NCBI RefSeq assembly: GCF_019186805.1 | Contig: NZ_CP066783.1 | Span: 1,625,501 to 1,689,500, forward strand | From: Comamonas fluminis | GTDB lineage: Bacteria > Pseudomonadota > Gammaproteobacteria > Burkholderiales > Burkholderiaceae_C | DNA length: 64,000 nt | Direction: 5' to 3' | Shown: positions 20,311-29,606 of the stretch, one piece after another | Layout of the letters: the number at the start of each line of letters is the position of its first letter | Position numbering within the stretch: the first letter of the stretch is position 1 | Notes under the pieces: generated by a model | The model's input: the letters and a program-made list of their open reading frames with translations, nothing else | Databases searched by the model: none | What the model was told of the DNA's origin: nothing | Position numbers and translations under genes: made by a program

Positions 20311-21128
20311 GTACGCACAGTCTGCAAGTCCAACAATTACTGGCGGCACTTGCTGTTCCTGCAACTGCATTGGTGCAAAAGCGCATTCCCAAAAAAATGC
20401 TGGCTGAAAGCGGGGCGGCCACTGTCGCTGACCGCAAGCTGGTGCAAGACCACATTGAAGAACTCACCTGGTATGCCGCGCTCAAGCCCGGCAATGTCGG
20501 TGTCGCGGCATATGAAGATGAACAGCGCAACTACCTGGAAGTGGCCGTACTCGTTGCCCAACTTCGCTCTGATCCAGCTCCCCACGTTGCAGTTACTGCC
20601 CAGCAATCAGCGTGTCCTGTCACCATTAGCACCAGTATCAAACGCGTAGCCGAGCTGGTTCACCGCGCCATCCCTTATCCCACCTTGCTCGTTCTGGATA
20701 GCGGCGGGCAATTGCTCGCTTCCATGGCACACATTCGCAAGGCACAGCGCGAATTGGATAAGACCGTGCTGGACGATGCACCCACCATCACTGCCCTTGG
20801 TGTAGGTGCTGCGGCAGAGGCATTTTTGCAAGCCATGGCATTGGATAAGCAGCCTACCCAACACCTTCAAGCCCTGTACCAAGGCTGGATCGACACTTTG
20901 TCTGCTTGGCAGGCGGTGGAGCTGATAGGGCAATTCATCCCTAGCCACAGCCCACAGCATGCCGAGCAGCGCCGAGCAGCACTGAACGCCTGCAGAGATC
21001 TGGACACACGCATTGCTGCAGCACGAGCCGCTGCAGCCAAAGAAAAACAACTGGCCCGGCAAGTGGCCGCCAATTTAGAAATCAAAGCCCTGTTGGCCCA
21101 GCGCCAGCAAGCAGCTCAAAACCTTTGA
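20307..21128 (+). CDS. DUF4391 domain protein
   Basis: This 273-aa protein has an N-terminal hydrophobic-basic region (VQKRIPKKMLAESGAA), a middle part with conserved-looking EELTWYAALKPGNVGVAAYED and PYPTLLVLD, and a C-terminal coiled-coil-like tail rich in Ala, Arg, Lys and Gln. DUF4391 is recalled as a partner of SNF2 helicases and type III methylases in defence loci. Its biochemical role is not known to me. The start overlaps the helicase stop by 4 nt, and the next gene begins 8 nt downstream, so the three are co-translated. Classification is from pattern recognition, not a profile search. Confidence 0.7.
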   Translation: MSTHSLQVQQLLAALAVPATALVQKRIPKKMLAESGAATVADRKLVQDHIEELTWYAALKPGNVGVAAYEDEQRNYLEVAVLVAQLRSDPAPHVAVTAQQSACPVTISTSIKRVAELVHRAIPYPTLLVLDSGGQLLASMAHIRKAQRELDKTVLDDAPTITALGVGAAAEAFLQAMALDKQPTQHLQALYQGWIDTLSAWQAVELIGQFIPSHSPQHAEQRRAALNACRDLDTRIAAARAAAAKEKQLARQVAANLEIKALLAQRQQAAQNL

Positions 21129-21136
21129 GGGAAAAA

Positions 21137-23275
21137 ATGAAAGCGACCGAAGCCAATTTGCTCAAATTCTTGCGCAAGTCCCCGCAATTTGTCATTCCTA
21201 TCTATCAGCGCAATTACTCCTGGACAGAAGAGCAATGCCGCCAGTTGTGGGCAGACTTGATGCGGGCTGGACGCGACGACAAAGTCAATGCGCATTTCAT
21301 TGGCTCTATCGTCTATGTAGAACGCGGCTTGTCCACAGTTACGACCGAAGAGGCTTTGTTGGTGATCGATGGTCAACAGCGCTTGACCACCAGCACCTTG
21401 TTGATTGCAGCGCTGGCCCAACACTTCAAAACTCACAATGTGGCTGAGTTGCTGGATGCTTTTTCCTTCAAAAAGCTACGCAACTACTACTTGCTAAACC
21501 CTGATGAGGATGGCGACCGCCACTACAAGCTCATCTTGTCGGAAACAGACAAAGATACCTTGCTGGCCCTGCTGCAGGACACTCCCATGCCAGCGCAGGC
21601 CAGCACACGTATCACCGAAAACTACGCGCTGTTCCAAAACCTGATTGAAGAGCACCAGCATGAGCTGGAAGCCATCTGCCAAGGGCTGGCTAAATTGGTC
21701 ATTGTGGATGTGGCCTTGGACCGCTCACAAGACAACCCCCAGTTGATCTTTGAGAGCATGAACTCCACGGGGCTGGAGCTCAGCCAGGCCGACCTCATCC
21801 GCAACTACATCTTGATGGGGCTGGAGCCCAAGCTGCAGACGGAGCTCTACAACACCTACTGGCGGCCCATGGAAAAGGCATTTGGCCAGGCGGCCTATGT
21901 GGTGCACTTTGACGCTTTCATGCGCCACTACCTCACCACCAAGACGGGCGAAATTCCCAACGTGCGTGATGTGTACCTTGCGTTCAAAGCCTTTGCCCAA
22001 AAGCAACCCGACACCAACACACGCACACGCGACCTGGTAGCCGATATCCACGCCTACGCCCTGTACTACTGCGCTATGGCTTTGGGCACAGAGACAGATG
22101 CGGGCTTGAAGCAAGCCTTCCATGATCTGCGGGAATTGAAAGTGGATGTGGCCTATCCCTTCTTGCTGGACGTGTACCACGACTACAAGCATGGCCGTTT
22201 GAGCAGCGATGAAGCCTTGCAGATCGTGCGTCTAGTGGAAAGCTATGTCTTTCGCCGCGCCATCTGCGCCATCCCCACCAACTCACTGAACAAAACCTTT
22301 GCGGGCCTGAGCCGCAGCCTCAAAAAAGACCGCTACCTGGAAAGTGTGCAAGCTGCGCTGCTGCTACTGCCCTCATACCGCCGCTTTCCCAAAGACGAAG
22401 AGTTTCAGCGTGAAATCAAGCTGCGCGACCTCTACAACTTCCGCAGCCGCAGCTACTGGCTGCGCCGTTTGGAAAATCATGGCCGCAAAGAGCGTGTTGT
22501 CGTGGAGGACTACACCATCGAGCACATCCTGCCGCAAAACGAAGACCTTTCCTCGGAATGGCAGCAGGAGCTGGGGCCTGACTGGCAACGCATCCAGGAG
22601 GAATGGCTGCACACCCTGGGCAACCTCACGCTCACCGGCTACAACAGCGAATACAGCGACCACTCCTTCGCTTACAAGCGCGATCAAGTCACCGACAAGG
22701 ATGGCAACTCCATTGGCTTTGCCAGCAGCCCGCTCAAGCTAAACCTGGGCTTGGGCACTGTCCCGCAGTGGGATGAATCGGCCATCAAAGCCCGCGCCGA
22801 ACGTTTGGCCACTGACGCCGCCAAAGTATGGAAAGTACCAGCGTTGGACAATAGCGTGCTTGACGCTTACCGAGCCACGCCTGCTCAAACAGGGCAAACA
22901 TACAGCATCGCTGACCACCCGCACCTGGAAACGGGGGCCATGAAGCCCGTGTTTGAGGCGCTGCGCAAAGCGGTACAGGCACTCAACCCCAACGTCACCG
23001 AAGAGTTTTTAAAGCTTTACGTAGCCTACAAGGCAGAGACCAACTTTGTCGATGTGGTGCCGAAAGCCAAGCGCCTGCTACTGGTGCTCAACATTGGGGT
23101 TGCCGAGCTGGACGACCCACGCGGCCTGTGTCGCGATATCTCCAATATTGGCCGCTGGGGCAATGGTGATGTGGAAGTGGGCCTGAGCAGCCTGAACGAG
23201 CTGCCCTATGTGATGGGGCTGATTCGCCAAGCATTGGACCGCCAGATGGGCGGGCCACAAGACGATGGATACTGA
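21137..23275 (+). CDS. GmrSD-like DUF262/DUF1524/DUF5655 nuclease
   Basis: This 712-aa protein has DUF262 at its N terminus (VIPIYQRNYSWTEEQC, then VIDGQQRLTT near residue 78), the NTP-binding/hydrolysing GmrS-like half. DUF1524, an HNH-type nuclease half, follows (DYTIEHILPQNED near 458, then HTLGNLTLTGYNSEYSD). The C terminus (from about residue 595, MKPVFEALRKAVQALNP) resembles DUF5655. GmrSD proteins cleave modified phage DNA such as glucosylated hydroxymethylcytosine. ATG at 21137 is chosen because GAGG lies 6 nt upstream; an earlier TTG has none. The enzyme sits inside a type III restriction operon, which would couple attack on modified and unmodified DNA. Confidence 0.85.
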   Translation: MKATEANLLKFLRKSPQFVIPIYQRNYSWTEEQCRQLWADLMRAGRDDKVNAHFIGSIVYVERGLSTVTTEEALLVIDGQQRLTTSTLLIAALAQHFKTHNVAELLDAFSFKKLRNYYLLNPDEDGDRHYKLILSETDKDTLLALLQDTPMPAQASTRITENYALFQNLIEEHQHELEAICQGLAKLVIVDVALDRSQDNPQLIFESMNSTGLELSQADLIRNYILMGLEPKLQTELYNTYWRPMEKAFGQAAYVVHFDAFMRHYLTTKTGEIPNVRDVYLAFKAFAQKQPDTNTRTRDLVADIHAYALYYCAMALGTETDAGLKQAFHDLRELKVDVAYPFLLDVYHDYKHGRLSSDEALQIVRLVESYVFRRAICAIPTNSLNKTFAGLSRSLKKDRYLESVQAALLLLPSYRRFPKDEEFQREIKLRDLYNFRSRSYWLRRLENHGRKERVVVEDYTIEHILPQNEDLSSEWQQELGPDWQRIQEEWLHTLGNLTLTGYNSEYSDHSFAYKRDQVTDKDGNSIGFASSPLKLNLGLGTVPQWDESAIKARAERLATDAAKVWKVPALDNSVLDAYRATPAQTGQTYSIADHPHLETGAMKPVFEALRKAVQALNPNVTEEFLKLYVAYKAETNFVDVVPKAKRLLLVLNIGVAELDDPRGLCRDISNIGRWGNGDVEVGLSSLNELPYVMGLIRQALDRQMGGPQDDGY

Positions 23276-23310
23276 CCCCGTTGCAGCCCATTCACAGGGT
23301 AGATGAAAAT

Positions 23311-23404
23311 AAAAAAGATAGCGACTTGCATAGGTAAATAAATGATTTCAATCAAAAAAATATTCAATACCAAATAAATACAAGCGCTAGCAGCTATCTT
23401 TTTT
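23311..23404. repeat. 12-bp perfect inverted repeat in GmrSD-mod gap
   Basis: AAAAAAGATAGC (23311-23322) and GCTATCTTTTTT (23393-23404) are exact inverted copies, 70 nt apart, in the only sizeable gap (205 bp) of the six-gene cluster. The right arm ends in six T, so it could be a terminator for the first three genes. It may also be a regulatory or recombination site before mod. The gap is much more AT-rich than the genes beside it. Confidence 0.5.
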
Positions 23405-23480
23405 ACCGATTACAGCTTGCTAACTGCGCACCAAGATTCGACGCAGCCCGCAAGCTCCCTTCAAGATTTGAGCGATTCCT

Positions 23481-25382
23481 ATGGCGATAGAAAAAATCGA
23501 AGCCCATTCTCCCGATGCGCAGAGCGCCAACCTGGTGGCCGACAACATTGAAAAGCTCAAAGCCCTGTTTCCCGAGCTGTTGACCGAAACCATGGTCAAC
23601 GGCCAAGCCACCGCCGCTTTGAACATGGATGTGCTCAAGGCATTGGTGGGCGATGCCACAGTGACCGACAGTGATGAAAAATATGGTCTCAATTGGCATG
23701 GCAAGCGCAAGGCACGCCAGATTGCCCTAACGCCCAGCACCGGCACGCTGCGCCCCGCCAAAGACGAAAGCGTGGATTGGGACACCACCCAAAACCTGAT
23801 GATTGAGGGCGACAACCTGGAAGTGCTCAAGCTCCTGCAGAAGAGCTATGCAGGCAAGGTGAAGCTGATTTATATCGACCCGCCTTACAACACGGGCAAG
23901 GACTTTGTGTACCCGGATAACTTTCAGGACAACATCAAAAACTACCTGGAGTTGACTGGGCAAACTGAGGGTGGGTCAAAGATAACCACCAACACAGAGG
24001 CCAGTGGTCGGTTTCATACCGATTGGCTGAATATGATTTATCCGCGCTTAAAGCTTGCAAAAAGTCTTCTGCGAAAAGATGGGGTGATATTCATCAGCAT
24101 TGATGATGGTGAAGTTAGTAATCTCAGAAAAATATGCGATGAAATATTTGGAGAAGAAAACTTCGTTAGCACTTTGATTTGGGAAAAAAGATATAGCCCT
24201 CAAAATGCAGTGCAGTGGTTCTCTGAATCTCATGATTTCATTTTGGTCTACGCTGCGGACAAGGAGCTGTGGAAGCCAAATCTGCTTGAGCGCTCTGATG
24301 AAATGAATGCTAGATATAGAAATCTAGATAATGATCCACGTGGAGATTGGAAGCCTGCAGACGCAACAGCACAAGCAGGCCATGGAACTCCTGCACAGTT
24401 TTACGAATTCACGTCACCTTCTGGAAAAACCTTTTCTCCTCCAAATGGGCGTTGCTGGGTATATACAAAGCCAAGAATGGAGGAAATTCTTGCTGACAAT
24501 AGAATTTGGTTCGGAGCCTCCGGGGATAATGCACCAGCTATCAAAAGGTTCCTTACGGAGGTAAAACAAGGTGTCGCATGTCAAACAATCTGGAAATATG
24601 AAGATGTAGGACACAATCAAGAAGGTAAAAAGGAGATCAAAGAAATTTTTCCTGAGGCTGTTCCATTTGATACACCCAAGCCTACAAGATTAATAGAGCG
24701 AATTTTAAAAGTAGGTACTACCGACTCATCGAATGATTTGGTTTTGGATTTTTTTGGCGGAAGTGGAACTACAGCGCAGGCTGTTTACTCAGTCAACAAG
24801 ATGGACAATGGAAAAAGAAAGTTCATTCTTGTTCAGCTTCCTGAAGAAACAGCGGACAATAATTATTCAAATATTGCAGAAGTAACCAAAGAACGACTAC
24901 GACGATCCGGGAAAATCGTAAAAGGAAGCGATCCACTTTTTACGGGTGATGTCGGGTTTCGATGCTTTAAGTTAGATACCTCGAACATTCGCGCCTGGAA
25001 ACCCAACGTCAACGATTTAAAAACATCGCTGTTTGACAACCTGGAGCACGTTGAACCCGAGCGTAGCAATGATGATGTGCTGTACGAAGTGCTGCTTAAG
25101 CTTGGGTTGGATCTTTGCGTGCCCATGGAAGCTCAGCAAATTGCGGGCAAAACCGTGCACAGCATTGGCGATGGCGCGCTCATGACCTGCTTGGATGCAC
25201 ATATTGGCGTAGCTGATGCCGAAGGCTTGGCCCTGGGCATGGCCCAATGGCGTGAAGAACAAGGCACGGCCACAGAGACCACCGCAGTCTTCCGCGATAG
25301 CGCGTTTGAAAACGATGTGGCCAAGAGCAATCTAGCCGCCATCTTGGAGCAGCACGGCATCAAGCACGTGCGGAGCCTGTGA
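23481..25382 (+). CDS. mod: Type III DNA methyltransferase (Mod)
   Basis: This 633-aa beta-class amino-methyltransferase has motif IV LIYIDPPYNTGKDF near residue 133 and motif I LDFFGGSGTTAQAV near 423, the order typical of type III Mod. It should bind and modify the recognition site and form the Mod2Res1 complex. The region between the motifs and just past motif I (about 24000-25010) is AT-rich and uses different codons from both ends of the gene, which suggests that the target recognition domain was exchanged. The start at 23481 has only a weak ribosome site (GAGCG). RhuM and res follow directly. Confidence 0.92.
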   Translation: MAIEKIEAHSPDAQSANLVADNIEKLKALFPELLTETMVNGQATAALNMDVLKALVGDATVTDSDEKYGLNWHGKRKARQIALTPSTGTLRPAKDESVDWDTTQNLMIEGDNLEVLKLLQKSYAGKVKLIYIDPPYNTGKDFVYPDNFQDNIKNYLELTGQTEGGSKITTNTEASGRFHTDWLNMIYPRLKLAKSLLRKDGVIFISIDDGEVSNLRKICDEIFGEENFVSTLIWEKRYSPQNAVQWFSESHDFILVYAADKELWKPNLLERSDEMNARYRNLDNDPRGDWKPADATAQAGHGTPAQFYEFTSPSGKTFSPPNGRCWVYTKPRMEEILADNRIWFGASGDNAPAIKRFLTEVKQGVACQTIWKYEDVGHNQEGKKEIKEIFPEAVPFDTPKPTRLIERILKVGTTDSSNDLVLDFFGGSGTTAQAVYSVNKMDNGKRKFILVQLPEETADNNYSNIAEVTKERLRRSGKIVKGSDPLFTGDVGFRCFKLDTSNIRAWKPNVNDLKTSLFDNLEHVEPERSNDDVLYEVLLKLGLDLCVPMEAQQIAGKTVHSIGDGALMTCLDAHIGVADAEGLALGMAQWREEQGTATETTAVFRDSAFENDVAKSNLAAILEQHGIKHVRSL

Positions 25383-25384
25383 AT

Positions 25385-26452
25385 ATGGCTGAGATGCAGC
25401 CGCTGCCGCCTGGCGAATTTTTGCTCTACCAAACCGACGACGGGCGCACCCGTGTGGAGTGCCGGTTTGCTGATGAAACGCTTTGGCTGTCTCAAGCCGC
25501 CATGGCTGAGCTATTCCAAACCACTAAGCAAAATATTGCCAAGCACCTAAAGGCAATTTTTGCTGAAGGGGAGCTGGTGGCCGATTCAGTTGTCAACCAA
25601 TGGTTGACAACTGCCGCCGATGGCAAAAGCTACCGAGTCAGTCACTACAACCTGGAAGCCATTTTGGCTGTGGGTTACCGGGTGCGTTCTGCGCGGGGCA
25701 CACAATTTCGCCGCTGGGCCACAGAGCGCCTGGGTGAGTTCTTGCTCAAGGGCTTCACCATGGACGACGAACGGCTCAAGAACCCACCTGTAGCTGGGTC
25801 CGTGGTGCCCGACTACTTTGCCCAACTCCTGGAGCGGGTGAGAGACATTCGCGCCAGTGAGCGGCGCATGTATTTGCGGGTGCGCGAAATTTTCGCCATG
25901 GCGGCAGATTACGAGCCCACCTTGCCTGAGACCACGACATTTTTCCGCATCATCCAGAACAAGCTGCACTTTGCTGTGACGGGCAAAACAGCCGCTGAAA
26001 TCATTCGTGACCGTGTGGATGCCGCGCAGCCCAACATGGGCTTGGTCACTTGGAAAGGCCAATGGCTGACCAAGGCTGATGTGACCGTGGCCAAGAATTA
26101 TCTGACAGAGGGGGAGATTAGCGAACTCAACCGCATTGTGGTCATGTGGCTGGACTTTGCAGAAGACCAGGCCCTGCGCCGCAAGCAAGTGTTTTTGTCT
26201 GACTGGACTGCGAAACTGGATGCATTCCTGCAATTCAACGACCGGCAAGTGCTGCCGGATGCGGGCAAAGTGACCAAAAAGCAAGCCGATGCTAAAGCAT
26301 TGAGCGAGTACGACAAATTTGCTGAGCAGCGCCGCTCCATGTTGGAGCGTGAAGGAGAGGCTGATGCGCTGAAAACCTTGATCACTGCCAGCAAAGCCAT
26401 TCAGTCGAACGATGCACCGCCCCGTACCCCACAACGTAAAAAGAACCCATGA
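25385..26452 (+). CDS. rhuM: RhuM family protein
   Basis: This 355-aa protein matches the RhuM (virulence protein) family: FADETLWLSQAAMAELFQTTKQNIAKHLKAIF forms an HTH-like N-terminal part, and YNLEAILAVGYRVRSARG and QFRRWATERLGEFLLKGF follow. RhuM genes are frequently found inserted in restriction-modification operons. Their function there is not established; a DNA-binding or regulatory role is inferred from the HTH. ATG at 25385 is preferred to GTG at 25379 because GGAG lies 9 nt upstream. Its stop overlaps the res start by 4 nt (ATGA), so RhuM and Res are coupled. Confidence 0.85.
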   Translation: MAEMQPLPPGEFLLYQTDDGRTRVECRFADETLWLSQAAMAELFQTTKQNIAKHLKAIFAEGELVADSVVNQWLTTAADGKSYRVSHYNLEAILAVGYRVRSARGTQFRRWATERLGEFLLKGFTMDDERLKNPPVAGSVVPDYFAQLLERVRDIRASERRMYLRVREIFAMAADYEPTLPETTTFFRIIQNKLHFAVTGKTAAEIIRDRVDAAQPNMGLVTWKGQWLTKADVTVAKNYLTEGEISELNRIVVMWLDFAEDQALRRKQVFLSDWTAKLDAFLQFNDRQVLPDAGKVTKKQADAKALSEYDKFAEQRRSMLEREGEADALKTLITASKAIQSNDAPPRTPQRKKNP

Positions 26453-29400
26453 AGCTGCATTTTGAATCTGACCTTGCCTACCAAAAAGCCGCAATGGATG
26501 CTGTGTGCGATCTGTTCCGTGGGCAGGAGGTGTTTCACTCAGTGTTTTCCGTTGCCGCACCTGTGGCCACGGACGACAAGCAATACAGCTTTGAAGGCAA
26601 GCAGTTCTCCGACAGCGGTGGCGTAGGTAATGCCTTGAAGCTGCTGCCGGACGTTGAAATTACAGACAACCTGCAAAAGGTACAGCTGCGCAATGGTGTG
26701 CCGCCATCGGACAAGCTCAAGCCCAAGCAAGCGCTGGACTTTACCGTTGAGATGGAAACCGGCACGGGCAAGACCTATGTTTACCTGCGCACGGTGTTTG
26801 AGTTGAACGAGCGTTACGGCTTTACCAAGTTTGTGGTGGTGGTGCCGTCAGTGGCCATCAAGGAAGGGGTCAACAAAACCCTGCAAATCACCCGCGAGCA
26901 CTTTGAGGGCTTGTACCCCGGTGCCAAGGGCTATGAGTTCTTTCAGTACAACTCTGATCGCTTGGGTGAGGTGCGCAACTTTGCGACCAGCCCCAATATT
27001 CAGATCATGGTCATCACTGTGGGTGCCATCAACAAGTTTGGTGATGAAGCAGCCGCTGCAGCAGAGGAGTCTGATGAAGCCAAGCGCCGCGAAAAATCCA
27101 AGAACAAGATGTACCGCGCCAGCGAAAAAACGGGTGGTGAGCGCCCGATTGACCTGATTCGCAATACGCGCCCCATCTTGATCGTGGATGAGCCGCAAAG
27201 CGTGGATGGCGGTATGGACGGCAAAGGCAAAAAAGCCTTGGCGCACATGGACCCCTTGTGCACGCTGCGTTATTCAGCCACCCATGTGGACAAGCACAAC
27301 ATGGTGTATCGGCTGGATGCGGTGGATGCGTATGAGCAAAAGCTGGTCAAGCAGATTGAGGTGGCCGCAGCCACTGTGCAAGGCGGTGGCAACAAGCCTT
27401 ATGTGAAATTGCTGGAAGTCTCCAACAAGAAAAAAGGTGGGATCACCGCGCTGATTGAGGTGGACCGTGAAAATGCCTCTGGCGCTGTGCGTCGCGAAGC
27501 TATACCCGTGCAAGATGGCTTCGATCTGGAACAAGAGACTGGCCGCGCTATGTACGCTAATGTACGTATTGGCGAAATTCGCGCGGCCAAGGCGGACCAG
27601 TTTATTGAGCTGAAAGTGCCTGGTGGCGAAGAATTTTTACGTGTGGGCGAGGCGTGGGGCGATGTAGATCCCAAGGCCGTGCAGCGCGCCATGATTGCCC
27701 GCACGATCAAAGAACACCTGGACAAAGAAAAGCGCTTGCGCCCCTTGGGTGTGAAGGTGCTGAGCCTGTTCTTTATCGATGAAGTGGCCAAGTACCGCCA
27801 GTACGACGAACAGGGCAACGCTGTCAAAGGCGAGTATGCCTTGATGTTCGAGGAAGAATACAAGCGCCTGGCCAAGCACCCAGACTACCAAAGCCTGTTT
27901 AAAGAGGTAGACCTCTCTGCTGCGGCCAGCGAGGTGCACAACGGCTACTTCTCTATCGACAAGAAAAAAATTGGCGGTAAAACGGTGGAGGTGGTGAAGG
28001 ACACCAGCGGCAGCACCGCTGCGGATGACGACACCTACAGCCTGATCATGCGTGACAAGGAAAAGCTGCTGAGCTTTTCATCGCCACTGAAGTTCATCTT
28101 CTCGCACTCGGCACTGAAAGAAGGCTGGGACAACCCAAACGTCTTTCAAATCTGCAATTTCTCCACCCGCGATACGGAGCGCTGGCGCCGTCAAACCATT
28201 GGCCGTGGCTTGCGCCTGTGTGTGAACCAAAAGGGTGAGCGCTTGCGTGGCTTTGAGGTGAACACCTTGACGGTGATTGCGACCGAGAGCTACGAGCAGT
28301 TTGCCGAAAACCTGCAGCGGGACATTGAAAAAGACACGGGCATTCAGTTTGGCATTGTCAAAGACCATGAGTTCGCAGGCATTGGCGTCGGCCAGGAAAA
28401 CGGCGGTGTGGCTCCTCTGGGGTTTGACGCATCCAAGGCGCTGTGGGCACATTTGAAGTCACAAGGCTATATCGACGGCAAAGGCAAGGTGCAGGACACT
28501 CTGCGCACCGCGCTGAAGGACGGAACTTTGGTGCTGCCCGAACAGTTCTCTGCACAAAAAGAACAAATTGCCGCTGTGCTGAAAAAGATCACCGGCAAGC
28601 TGGAAATCAAAGATGCGGATGAGCGCGAGATTGTGCCCGTGCGCAAGTCGGTTCTTGTGAGCCCAGAATTCAAGGCGCTGTGGGATCGTATCAAGCACAA
28701 GACCACCTACCGCGTGCAGTTTGACAATGCCATGTTGATCAAAAAATGCATAGATGCTTTGAACGACATGCCCCCTGTGGCCAAGACGCGTCTGCTCTGG
28801 AAAAAGGCTGAAATGTCCATCACCAAAGCGGGGGTGGATGCATCGGAGGTCGCGGTTTCCAGCCCTGTAGCGATTGATGAAAACGACATCGAGTTGCCTG
28901 ATGTACTGACCGATTTGCAGGATCGTACCCAGCTGACACGCAAAACGATTACACACATCCTCACTGAAAGCACCCGCCTTCACGAGTTCAAGCGCAATCC
29001 ACAGCAATTCATTGAATTGGCGGCCGATGCCGTCAATCGATGCAAACGTTTGGCCTTGGTGGATGGGATCAAGTACCAGCGACTAGGTGATGACGATTAC
29101 TACTCCCAAGAGTTGTTTGAAACCGAAGAGTTGACAGGCTACTTGAAGAACTTGGTGCTAGACACACCGAAGTCCGTATACCAACACGTGGTCTACGACT
29201 CAGGGACTGAACGTGACTTTGCCAAAGCCTTAGAGAAAAACGAGGCCGTAAAAGTCTATGCCAAGCTGCCCGGCTGGTTCAAAGTGTCCACACCCCTGGG
29301 AGCTTACAACCCGGACTGGGCTGTGCTGATTGAGCGTGAAGGCCAAGAGCGCTTGTACTTTGTGGTTGAGACGAAAAGCAGCTTGTTTGAAGACGACCTG

Positions 29401-29532
29401 CGTGACCGCGAGGGTAGCAAGATCAAGTGCGGGGCTGCGCACTTTGCAGCCTTGGCTGTTGGTGAAAACCCAGCAATCTACGGCAAGTTCAAAGATGTTA
29501 AAGGTTTAGTGGAAAAGGTCTTAGAGTATTAA
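26449..29532 (+). CDS. res: Type III restriction endonuclease subunit (Res)
   Basis: This 1027-aa protein has a P-loop METGTGKTYVYLRT near residue 104, a DEPQ-type Walker B (ILIVDEPQSVDGG near 246), helicase motif VI (WRRQTIGRGLRLCV), and a C-terminal PD-(D/E)xK nuclease (NPDWAVLIE, then FVVETKSSLF near 973). These are the two activities of type III Res: ATP-dependent sliding and cleavage near head-to-head sites. Length is usual for the family. It starts within the rhuM stop and ends 32 nt before a strong terminator, closing the operon. Confidence 0.94.
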   Translation: MKLHFESDLAYQKAAMDAVCDLFRGQEVFHSVFSVAAPVATDDKQYSFEGKQFSDSGGVGNALKLLPDVEITDNLQKVQLRNGVPPSDKLKPKQALDFTVEMETGTGKTYVYLRTVFELNERYGFTKFVVVVPSVAIKEGVNKTLQITREHFEGLYPGAKGYEFFQYNSDRLGEVRNFATSPNIQIMVITVGAINKFGDEAAAAAEESDEAKRREKSKNKMYRASEKTGGERPIDLIRNTRPILIVDEPQSVDGGMDGKGKKALAHMDPLCTLRYSATHVDKHNMVYRLDAVDAYEQKLVKQIEVAAATVQGGGNKPYVKLLEVSNKKKGGITALIEVDRENASGAVRREAIPVQDGFDLEQETGRAMYANVRIGEIRAAKADQFIELKVPGGEEFLRVGEAWGDVDPKAVQRAMIARTIKEHLDKEKRLRPLGVKVLSLFFIDEVAKYRQYDEQGNAVKGEYALMFEEEYKRLAKHPDYQSLFKEVDLSAAASEVHNGYFSIDKKKIGGKTVEVVKDTSGSTAADDDTYSLIMRDKEKLLSFSSPLKFIFSHSALKEGWDNPNVFQICNFSTRDTERWRRQTIGRGLRLCVNQKGERLRGFEVNTLTVIATESYEQFAENLQRDIEKDTGIQFGIVKDHEFAGIGVGQENGGVAPLGFDASKALWAHLKSQGYIDGKGKVQDTLRTALKDGTLVLPEQFSAQKEQIAAVLKKITGKLEIKDADEREIVPVRKSVLVSPEFKALWDRIKHKTTYRVQFDNAMLIKKCIDALNDMPPVAKTRLLWKKAEMSITKAGVDASEVAVSSPVAIDENDIELPDVLTDLQDRTQLTRKTITHILTESTRLHEFKRNPQQFIELAADAVNRCKRLALVDGIKYQRLGDDDYYSQELFETEELTGYLKNLVLDTPKSVYQHVVYDSGTERDFAKALEKNEAVKVYAKLPGWFKVSTPLGAYNPDWAVLIEREGQERLYFVVETKSSLFEDDLRDREGSKIKCGAAHFAALAVGENPAIYGKFKDVKGLVEKVLEY

Positions 29533-29564
29533 TTTTATCAACTGGTCAAAGAAAAAATAAAAAG

Positions 29565-29606
29565 CAATCCCGAACTGATTTCTCTCAGTTCGGGATTGTT
29601 TTATTT
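29565..29606. terminator. Bidirectional terminator after res
   Basis: A perfect 14-bp stem (CAATCCCGAACTGA / TCAGTTCGGGATTG) with a 6-nt loop is followed by TTTTATTT. The opposite strand also continues with a T-rich run, so it can stop transcripts from both sides. Confidence 0.92.

Noticed and set aside
17068..29532. BREX or DISARM as the name of the cluster
   Set aside because: No PglZ, BrxC, BrxL, DrmA or DrmB type genes are present, and Mod/Res are of type III kind.
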